Source of the DNA: Flavobacterium sp. LC2016-13
GTDB taxonomy: Bacteria > Bacteroidota > Bacteroidia > Flavobacteriales > Flavobacteriaceae
Length of the DNA: 64,000 nucleotides
Assembly (NCBI RefSeq): GCF_009707955.1
Contig: NZ_WMDQ01000010.1
Coordinates: 156,198 to 220,197, forward strand
Direction of reading: 5' to 3'
The position numbers and the translations under genes were made by a program. The notes below the pieces were generated by a model. It had not been told where the DNA came from and ran no database searches. It worked only from the letters and a program-made list of their open reading frames with translations. Numbering within the stretch: the stretch's first letter is position 1; each line of letters begins with the position of its first letter. Below are positions 53,909 through 61,553 of this stretch, in pieces.

Positions 53909-56041
53909 TTACAATTTTAATTTTAGAGATAAAATCACTTGGCGAAGGGTTCCCGGAGTAATCATACCACGACCGCCATACCAATAATGTTCATTGAGCA
54001 AGTTATTGGCAGAAAGCGAAAATACATAACCTGTTTTCTCAAAACTTAGAACCGAGTTGATTACCGTATAAGGATTTGTGTAAAAAGAACCATTAGTGTT
54101 ATTAATCATCAAATCTTTACCATAATGACTACCACCTATACCTAATGAAAACCCATTTAATGCTATTGACTGTGGAGCATAATTAACGTACCAAGTCCCA
54201 GAAAGTTTAGGACCTGCATCAACAGGTCTTAACCTTTCAGTAAGCGCATCTGAAACAATAAGTTTACTGTCATTATAAGCAAAACCGGCATGCAGAAAGA
54301 GTCCTTTTATCGGATTTGATTCTAAATCGGCCTCAAAACCTTTACTGCGCTGCTCACCGTCCTGGAGATAAGAAGCCGTATCATTTGGGTTTTGTCTTAC
54401 CACATTGGTTACATCAATATTATAATAACTCAAAACCGCATCCAAAAGGTTCTTTTTCAGGGAAACTTTAACTCCCGATTCCCATTGATTTCCATAAACG
54501 GGTTGAAAATTGGTCATCTGTCCGTTTACCGACTGTGGTGCCTGCGGCTGAAAACCATTCATATAATTAGCAAACAATGCTATTCTTTCAGGAATAATCT
54601 GGTAATTAATTCCTAATTTGGGAGAAACAGCCGTTTGTGTATAATCACCGGTAGTTGTTGCTGTTAATAAATCCTCAGTTCCTTTGTTATTAATGTAATT
54701 GATTCGGGCACTAAGCATTACACTTAAATTCTCCAATGGGTTAATAACATCTGAAACATATACTGAATAATGATCCTGAATCGCCTTATAATTCTCTCCA
54801 TACGGTTTTGTAGCCAATTGACCAGAAATATATTCATTATTAAAATTAGCATTTTGAGGATCTGAAGCAGTAGCCGAAACTTTAGTAAAATTCATAGATT
54901 TACTGGCAATCCCGTAGAGATAATGATAATATTCAACACCTGTAATTAGTCGGTTTTTCATACTCCCAATTTTGAAATTCCCCACGAAGTCCTGTTGGAT
55001 TTGCTGGCTGGTAATATTTTCCGGATACATTCTGTACACTCGACGTGTTACATTTTGACTGTTATCATCTAATCTTAGCCTAATGTAATCACCCGGAGTT
55101 TTATTATTGATTGAAATTAAATTGGTTTCCGATTTCCAATTTTCTGAAAGCCTGTAAATGATTTTTCCGTAAATATTTACCGCCTTATTATTGAGCGTAA
55201 CCGAGTTGTCATTGAAAGAACGGTAATAATCTAAATTGAGTTCATCAGCCGATTTAGCAGTTCCCAAAGCTACTTGGTACAGCGGATTATTCGTAGCCAT
55301 TTTGTTTAAAATTTCTGCATCAAGCTGAATTTTTAAATCATCGCTAAACTTGTAAGAAATGCTGGGAGCTAAGAAAAATGTTTTTGAAAAACCTTGATCC
55401 TGAAAAGTATCATTGTAGTTATAAGCGCCGGTTAATCGAGCAAGAATCTTTCCATCTTTGTCAAGAGGCCTGTTGATATCAATAGTTGCTCTTTGTAAAT
55501 TATAAGATCCGCCCATAACAGTAATGTCGGCAAAAGTGGTTTGTTGGGGTTTTACGGTAACACGATTAATCAGTCCGCCGAAAGTAATCATGGTTGCGCC
55601 ACCACCTCCAAAAATTACGGCGCTTGGTCCTTTGATGACTTCTAACTGGGCGATGTTAACTGGATCCATATCAGAAGCCACATAACCGTTTACACCATTT
55701 CTGAAGCTGGAACGGGTACGAAATCCCCTGATGGAATAATAGGGTGAAATTCCTGCCCAACTAGGAGCAACACCTGTGGCATTTTTCAGCATTTCGCCTT
55801 GAGTGAAAAAATTTCTGTTTTTAATAAGTTGTGGTGAAACCGAAGCGGTCACCTGAGGATTCTCCAAGTTCTTGAGCGGTAATTTAGAAGCTAATTCACT
55901 TGAAACATCTTTGGATTTTCTGACTCCTTCAATAATCACCTCGTCCATTAAGGTATATTTGTTGGTTATACTATCTTTTTTTTGTGCATAGATTTGTAGT
56001 GAAGCCACAACAGCTACCGAAAAAAATATCACTTTTTTCAT
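53909..56041 (-). CDS. TonB-dependent siderophore-type receptor
   Basis: This 710-residue outer-membrane receptor has a signal peptide (MKKVIFFSVAVVASLQIYAQ), a TonB-box-like DEVIIEGVRK, a plug with NATGVAPSWAGISPYYSIRG and the typical VIKGPSAVIFGGGGATMITF, and a barrel ending SFEKTGYVFSLSANNLLNEH and VILSLKLKL. The plug resembles ferric-siderophore receptors. With the PepSY protein downstream and a small Cys-containing membrane protein upstream, it forms an operon for uptake of iron or another metal. The ligand is unknown. Confidence 0.94.
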   Translation of the reverse strand: MKKVIFFSVAVVASLQIYAQKKDSITNKYTLMDEVIIEGVRKSKDVSSELASKLPLKNLENPQVTASVSPQLIKNRNFFTQGEMLKNATGVAPSWAGISPYYSIRGFRTRSSFRNGVNGYVASDMDPVNIAQLEVIKGPSAVIFGGGGATMITFGGLINRVTVKPQQTTFADITVMGGSYNLQRATIDINRPLDKDGKILARLTGAYNYNDTFQDQGFSKTFFLAPSISYKFSDDLKIQLDAEILNKMATNNPLYQVALGTAKSADELNLDYYRSFNDNSVTLNNKAVNIYGKIIYRLSENWKSETNLISINNKTPGDYIRLRLDDNSQNVTRRVYRMYPENITSQQIQQDFVGNFKIGSMKNRLITGVEYYHYLYGIASKSMNFTKVSATASDPQNANFNNEYISGQLATKPYGENYKAIQDHYSVYVSDVINPLENLSVMLSARINYINNKGTEDLLTATTTGDYTQTAVSPKLGINYQIIPERIALFANYMNGFQPQAPQSVNGQMTNFQPVYGNQWESGVKVSLKKNLLDAVLSYYNIDVTNVVRQNPNDTASYLQDGEQRSKGFEADLESNPIKGLFLHAGFAYNDSKLIVSDALTERLRPVDAGPKLSGTWYVNYAPQSIALNGFSLGIGGSHYGKDLMINNTNGSFYTNPYTVINSVLSFEKTGYVFSLSANNLLNEHYWYGGRGMITPGTLRQVILSLKLKL

Positions 56042-56147
56042 TTTGTAATTTTTATATAATTGTAATTTTATTAGAGTGCTTACACTCTTTCATTGTTGTA
56101 TAACAATGAAAAATCATTCCAATAAGAATTGAAATTGAAATTAGAAT

Positions 56148-56525
56148 TTATATAAAAAGAGAAGGGGGACGGAAAGTCTCGGTTAAAACAGAAATAGGCT
56201 TATTGTCGAATCTAGCCGAAAAGTCAGCTTTGATTTCAATAGGTTCTATTAATTTGAAAGTGTTATTTGAAGTATGTAAAATGTAAAACAACTCTGTTTT
56301 TTCTTTAAGGTTGTTCTGCATTTTCTTTTCGTTGTCGTCGTATTTTTTTAGACTTTTTTGAAGTTCACAGCGTCCGTTACAGGTATTAAAAACCATTTTT
56401 CGCTGTACGCAGATTGTTTTTACAATTTCTTGCTGCTCTAGTTTAAAAGATACATAAACAAATACACTACCAAATGATGATACTAAAATAATGCAGCTAA
56501 GCAATATGATTAGATACTTTTTCAA
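56148..56525 (-). CDS. Small exported/membrane-anchored Cys-containing protein
   Basis: This 125-residue protein starts with a hydrophobic helix (YLIILLSCIILVSSFGSVFV) and then has CVQRKMVFNTCNGRCELQKS, three Cys within about 20 residues, followed by a charged coiled stretch (KKYDDNEKKMQNNLKEKTEL). I have seen similar small proteins beside metal-uptake loci in Bacteroidota, but I know no function. It lies 106 bp before the TonB receptor and is probably the first gene of the operon. The Cys cluster could bind metal. Confidence 0.75.
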   Translation of the reverse strand: MKKYLIILLSCIILVSSFGSVFVYVSFKLEQQEIVKTICVQRKMVFNTCNGRCELQKSLKKYDDNEKKMQNNLKEKTELFYILHTSNNTFKLIEPIEIKADFSARFDNKPISVLTETFRPPSLFI

Positions 56526-57470
56526 AGTTGTTATTTTTGTTTACGACCGCAAAAATACCATTTTTTGTTTTTCTTTTGAAGAAAGGTCTTATTTACTTCA
56601 CCAAAAAAACACCACTTTGCTTATTTATAATCACTTAGGATTAAAACTTTATTATGTAAATTCTATTATTATCTATTAAAGATTCAATTTAAAATGAAAG
56701 TTGGAGATTAATACTACTGTGTCTTAAATAAACTTCATAATCTTAGCCAATTTCTCGCACCATTGGTCGGGATCTGAGAATAAAAATATATCCTGTGTTA
56801 ACTTTTAACTCTATATAAACTGAATAGCTTTTAAAAGTTTAACATATAAGTTAAAAATCTTTACAGGGTTCGAACCAGAAAACTCAATAAACATAAGGAT
56901 ATGTTGATCAATTAAAAATGCAGAAAAATTTGTTGAACCCAAAAAAGCCTGCAAAATAAATACTTCACAAGCTTTGTCTTTTTCTTGGAAACTTCTTGGT
57001 ACAAAATTCGAATTTTTTACTTGAAGATTTTCAAGTTTTAAGCAAGTTGACACAGTTTTAATAATGAAAGCATTTGATTGCCCGATTTTATTAAAAAGTT
57101 TCAACTAGTCTACTAGTCTACATGGGGCTGATAAAAAGCGCACCCAAAGTAAAACAAAGCCTTTTTTAATAGAGTTTAAAAAGCTATGAATACAAATCCC
57201 CTTTGCAATAAAACTGTACTAAAAATTGTTTTTCAATCAAAATTACTAAGGATTATCAATTAAATTACTAGCTAATTTTTTTTTTTGCTAAGCTTTTGCA
57301 ATGGTATTGCAAAAAATAACGGATTCTTTGTTGGATAGGGTAGGCTGATAATCATTATAAATCACTTAATCTACTTTTTTGTTTTTTTTTGTAAGAAATA
57401 CCTAAGTAGTTTTTTTGAATAGCTAAAATGTATACTTTTGGTTTTCGAAAGAAAAAACTGAAATATAACC
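56526..57470. other. Mostly gene-free spacer
   Basis: A 97-residue minus-strand frame at 56811-57104 (MKLFNKIGQSNAFIIKTVST...) shows no recognised features and I do not support it. TAGTCTAC is repeated in tandem near 57108-57122. The right end should contain the promoter of the lipoprotein gene: TACTTTTG at 57433-57440 fits the -7 consensus, 30 nt before the ATG. Confidence 0.45.
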
Positions 57471-58889
57471 ATGAGAAACTACAAACCAGAGAAATTAAAA
57501 CTAACAAAAAGAATGTTTCTTTTTACCTTGGCATTGGTACTAACCAATTGTCAGGACAATGAAAACCTAACAAAGCAGGAACAAAGCACAATTAAAACCG
57601 TAAGCATCAATGATGCTAGAGCATTCTTAGCAAGGTCAGTTAATAATCCTATGGCTAAAATATCAGGCAGTGAAATAGATGAGCTTGAATTTGATAAAGC
57701 AACACTGGAAAAATTAAACGGCAGCGATCAGTTATTGACCGTAATTCCTTTTGCAACAAATAACGAAATTCGAAATGATCGTGTTTTGATAGTGAAGATA
57801 GACGATGAGATTAGAAGCGTTATTTTTAGTATGCAACCTGATGAGAATTCTGTTGAAGGTAGTTTTTCTGGAAAACTGCTTATTTACTCACTCGATGGTG
57901 ATTTTATTAACGGGTACAAAGCAAAAGATGGAATTATTGACATTCAATATGTAAAGACTAATGCAACAAAATCTTCGACTTCAAAAACAATAGATGGAGG
58001 AGAATTAAAAGAAGTAGTTATTGGTCCTAAGCCTAAACTGACTAATGCTGTTAGTTTTGATATGATTTGGGGAAGTGGCGGTTCAAGTATGGGTTATGCT
58101 CCTGTAGGTGGTGCGTCAGGAGTCACTTGGGATGCGACTGGCGGCGGCGGTAGTGGCAGTGGTATTACAGCGCCAACATCTGCACAAATTGTTGCTGAAT
58201 TAGAGAAAAAAATAGATGGTACTAAGCTGGATCCATGTACTAAAGCAATTTTAGATAAATTAAAGAATTTAACACAGAGTGATATTGCTAATATAATGTC
58301 AAAGTTAGGAGGGAAATCTGAAGTTTATACTTTAACTTTTGATATTGGAAATACAAACGGTAATCTTGCAGCAACAAATAGAAATGCGCTTAATACTTAT
58401 ACAACTATTTTAGATAAAGATTTTTTGGATGGTAATGACGGTACAGGTATAAATAAGCCTCCAACTGATTTGGTTATTGCAGCTGTAATAATACACGAAG
58501 TTGTACATGCTTATTTCTTCAGTTTATTTGACGATAAAATAAATAGCAATAAGCCAAAAGCATTAGATAATTTTGATTTATTGTATCAGAGATATGTTAC
58601 AAAAAACTATGTAGGAACTGATGATGCTCAACACGCTCAAATTTGGAAAAGTTTTATTAATGTTATGTCTTCTTCATTACAAGAATATAGTACTGGAGTT
58701 CCTACTAATTCTCCATCGCAATTTTATCAAGATATTATATTGGGAACTCTAATGAAAACAGATAATTTTGCCGGTAAATATCCCACAGATGGCCAAGAAT
58801 ACAAAAGGATCACAAATAAATATTTGACTGAGAAAAATAATGGTAATAATGACCCTGAATACACTCCAAAAGGGAAACCTTGTAAATAA
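57471..58889 (+). CDS. Lipoprotein with HExxH metalloprotease-like motif
   Basis: This 472-residue protein has a lipoprotein signal (FLFTLALVLTNCQDNEN, lipobox LTNC). The N-terminal 200 residues are unrecognised. A Gly/Ser-rich linker (about 200-235: WGSGGSSMGYAPVGG, GGGGSGSG) leads to a helical C-terminal domain with AAVIIHEVVHAYFFSLF, where HEVVH (342-346) is an HExxH zinc motif; a later Glu or His in DDAQHAQIW could be the third ligand. The linker plus a catalytic end looks like a surface protease or toxin-type arrangement. A second lipoprotein gene starts 8 bp later. The target is unknown; a toxin-immunity pair is one possibility. Confidence 0.82.
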   Translation: MRNYKPEKLKLTKRMFLFTLALVLTNCQDNENLTKQEQSTIKTVSINDARAFLARSVNNPMAKISGSEIDELEFDKATLEKLNGSDQLLTVIPFATNNEIRNDRVLIVKIDDEIRSVIFSMQPDENSVEGSFSGKLLIYSLDGDFINGYKAKDGIIDIQYVKTNATKSSTSKTIDGGELKEVVIGPKPKLTNAVSFDMIWGSGGSSMGYAPVGGASGVTWDATGGGGSGSGITAPTSAQIVAELEKKIDGTKLDPCTKAILDKLKNLTQSDIANIMSKLGGKSEVYTLTFDIGNTNGNLAATNRNALNTYTTILDKDFLDGNDGTGINKPPTDLVIAAVIIHEVVHAYFFSLFDDKINSNKPKALDNFDLLYQRYVTKNYVGTDDAQHAQIWKSFINVMSSSLQEYSTGVPTNSPSQFYQDIILGTLMKTDNFAGKYPTDGQEYKRITNKYLTEKNNGNNDPEYTPKGKPCK

Positions 58890-58897
58890 TTGAAATT

Positions 58898-59476
58898 ATG
58901 AAAAAAATAATATGCTTAATTTTAGTTACAACTTTTATTTCCTGTTCATCATCAAAAACAGAAAAGAAAGTAATTAATGATTTTTTAGATAAAGAATTAA
59001 AAACAGATAAATCTACTGTTATTTTAGTTGAAGAATCTTTGCCTAAAATTAAAGCTTTGCAATATTATGAAAATGCTTACAATGAACGAAATCTCCATGA
59101 AGGTGAAATACGTTTTGCGCCAAATGGATATCCTCCATATACTTGGGAAATAGATTCTATAGAAATAGGTGTTTTAAAAAAAGAAGCTTTAAAAGATACT
59201 ATTACCTATCACTGGGCAGCTTCAGATTTTAAAAACCAAAAATTAAAAATTGTGCCTTATAAAACAATTAAAAAGCGAGGAAGCCGTCAATTAGGCGAAA
59301 ATGGAATTTATTTATCAAAACCTTTAATAACTACAGATAAAAAACATGCATTTTTATTTTATAGGTCTTTTGCTGTCGAGATAGGCTTTTCTAATGAAAA
59401 AGCAGTATTGTTAAAAAAAGTAAACGATATTTGGGTAGAATTGAATCATTACAATAACGTTATGGAAATTAATTAA
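58898..59476 (+). CDS. Lipoprotein of unknown function, partner of the HExxH lipoprotein
   Basis: This 192-residue protein has a lipoprotein signal (MKKIICLILVTTFISCSSSK, lipobox FISC). The rest is mixed alpha/beta with no recognised domain (YENAYNERNLHEGEIRFAPN, DTITYHWAASDFK). It starts 8 bp after the HExxH gene, so the two are cotranscribed. Being small, membrane-anchored and directly behind a possible enzyme, it could be an inhibitor or immunity protein, but that is only context. Confidence 0.8.
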   Translation: MKKIICLILVTTFISCSSSKTEKKVINDFLDKELKTDKSTVILVEESLPKIKALQYYENAYNERNLHEGEIRFAPNGYPPYTWEIDSIEIGVLKKEALKDTITYHWAASDFKNQKLKIVPYKTIKKRGSRQLGENGIYLSKPLITTDKKHAFLFYRSFAVEIGFSNEKAVLLKKVNDIWVELNHYNNVMEIN

Positions 59477-60028
59477 AATATAAAAGAAAGCTTTTTAAGA
59501 TAATTATTTGGAAGAATTGAAGAATATCTTTTTAAGGCAAGAAATTGACTTAAAATTAATTTTCGAACATAATAATAAAAAATATAGGAAAACTATTTTA
59601 AGCATTAGACTAATAATTAGTTTAATGTTTTTTTGTTTAAGCTAGTATTTTCGACAAAATTTCGGCAAAATTGAAAATAAAAAACTCCTAAACCCTTTTA
59701 AAATAAAGGTTTAGGATTTTTTTAAGTACGCAGAGCTGTAATAGAAGAAAACAAGTAGGTTTTGACTTCATACTGGTAGATGGTCAATTTAGGAATTCCC
59801 TAATATGAGCAGATTTAAGATATCTTATGAGTTGAGCTTTTGTTAAAAAAATCAATCACTCCAGTATTCATAATTGTATATTTTTTTGTTTATTTTAAGC
59901 CTGAATTATGGTCAGTTAATTTTGCTACAAGATAATCAATATTAGCGATTTTCACACTAAGGAACTATCTCGGATCTCGTTTTTAGATATTCTCAGTGAG
60001 TACATCTTACTTAATCTTTAAAAACACT
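59477..60028. other. Gene-free spacer with a terminator
   Basis: No gene is visible. CCTAAACC (59687-59694) and GGTTTAGG (59708-59715) form an 8-bp stem followed by a T-run, a convincing terminator 210 nt after the lipoprotein gene. Confidence 0.6.
59687..59723 (+). terminator. Rho-independent-type terminator
   Basis: The stem CCTAAACC/GGTTTAGG with a 13-nt loop is followed by ATTTTTTT. The distance from the upstream gene suggests a long 3' region or an unseen small transcript. Confidence 0.75.
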
Positions 60029-61149
60029 TTAAAAAGAAGAACGAGACGAAAATCGGGCTTTGTTCCAAATTGTATCCAGAGTTAACGAATCTGAAAGACC
60101 TTGTAACAGTACTTTTTTTGCATATTCGACTCTTAATTCGGCACGTATTTTTGTTAATTTAACGTTTAAGATAGTATTGAAAGAATAATAAAGAGGGTGT
60201 TTGGGAACATTCATGAATCGAGAAAGTTTTTCCATCGAAAAATTAGGATTCAAATAGATTTCACTCTCTATTAATATACTCTAGAATCGATTGTAATAAT
60301 TCTGTAAATTTTGGATCAAGATTTTTTTACTGAAAATCGGTCTGCTCTTTATTCTTTTCTTCTTTATCAGAAACAATTTTTTCCTCTCCTTTTATATCGG
60401 CTTTAAGGTGTACAAAATCATTTTTTTGTCTTTTATCATCTGTGGAATTCCATAGAGTATTTCAGGAAAAATAAGTAAACTTACAGGTATCATCAAGAGA
60501 CAAAAGCCTACTATAGTCATTGGTAAATCGGTTTTTAAACTGACAAGATCCGGATTAGGTTCTTTTAAGAAAAGATAAGAGAGTACTACAAAACTTACCG
60601 AGGTAATAATGACTATAAAAACGAAACTGAAGAGCCATATCAGTATTTTTCGTGATTGCTTTTTAGGGATATAGTCATTTGTTTTCATATTCGCCCAAAT
60701 TTACACAGCATGACTATCACGGATATAGTATAAATAGATAGCAGCGTTGGTCTTGCAATAATGTTTATCGTATTTGGATAAAGCTCTACGGTAAAAGTTT
60801 TAGCAACCATAGTGTCTTTAAAAAGTTTTTCCGCCAGTGCTAGTTTATATGAAAAAGGAGTTAATAAATAAGGGGTTATACTTACCATATTGATAAAAGA
60901 CGGAACTAAATGGATAAGGTCTTTTTTAGAGAGCTTACGATTATCAAACAGCGTACCTCTTATATAGAAATGAAACAACGGCTCAAGTATTAAACCAACT
61001 AGAGCTGTATTATTATAAAGAACCGCTGTCAAAAACAGACTTTTCTTAAACAATACAATATAGTGTACCACCGAATAAGATGAAAAAACAGGGCAGATAT
61101 ATAAGGACTCATTAAAAAATAATAGCGAAAATAGGACCTTTTTAGACAA
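60029..61149 (-). pseudogene. Broken paralogue of the membrane AraC-family regulator
   Basis: Three pieces line up with the intact regulator at 32781-34046. 60685-61149 matches the membrane part (FIRGTLF-type FYIRGTLFDNRKLSKKDLIH, MVSITPYLLTPFSYKLALAE). 60392-60688 matches the following part (KKQSRKILIWLFSFVFIVII, then LKEPNPDLVSLKTDLPM). 60029-60253 matches the DNA-binding domain (NFSMEKLSRFMNVPKHPLYY, KLTKIRAELRVEYAKK). Frameshifts separate the pieces, the N-terminal 30 residues are replaced, the linker is degenerate, and the last 19 residues are lost after SSRSSF. No functional product is expected. It is divergent from the surface protein at 61554, the same layout as the intact pair. Confidence 0.9.
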
Positions 61150-61553
61150 ACAAAATTAACAAATACAATATTAAAATCAATCTTATATTAATTTATTCAG
61201 ACCTTTTTTCTAAAAGATTAATATTTTGATTTTGAAGCTGTAAGTGTCTTTATGTTTTTTTTGTTTTCCAAAATCTTCGTTTTTGGACAATGTTTAAAAT
61301 TACAAACAACTTGTTTTTAGACCGATTTTGTTTTTTTGCATCACTAAAAATCAAAAACATTTTTTTGTAAAAATACGACACTTTGATTTTCAGTCAATCT
61401 TCTGGAAATTAAAAACACATGATTTTTTTGAATTATTTATAAAGCCTGCTTATCTCTAAATAAGTACTCGAAATTATTAATTTGATTTTAATACCAGCTG
61501 GAGATAACTCTTTTTATGTCCCGTTTTTTTTTGAATTTTTAAACAATTATTAT
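61150..61553. other. Promoter region of the second large surface protein
   Basis: No gene. It contains motif site C (61267-61290), a second half-site-like GTTTTTAGAC (61313-61322) and a TTTTTTTG element with G at 61338. The remaining 200 nt before the ATG form a long leader region. Confidence 0.6.
61267..61290. promoter_or_regulatory. Shared regulatory motif, site C (before the second large surface protein)
   Basis: TCCAAAATCTTCGTTTTTGG followed by ACAA. GGACAA ends 48 nt before the G of TTTTTTTG (61338), exactly as at sites A and B. It lies 263 nt before the ATG at 61554. Confidence 0.68.

Noticed and set aside
56870..56885. GGGTTCGAACC, similar to a tRNA T-loop
   Set aside because: The flanking bases do not form the 5-bp T stem and no acceptor, D or anticodon arm is present, so it is neither a tRNA nor a clear attachment site.
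56811..57104. Minus-strand 97-residue frame
   Set aside because: No domain, no plausible neighbour and no signal; it may be chance, so I left it out of the genes.
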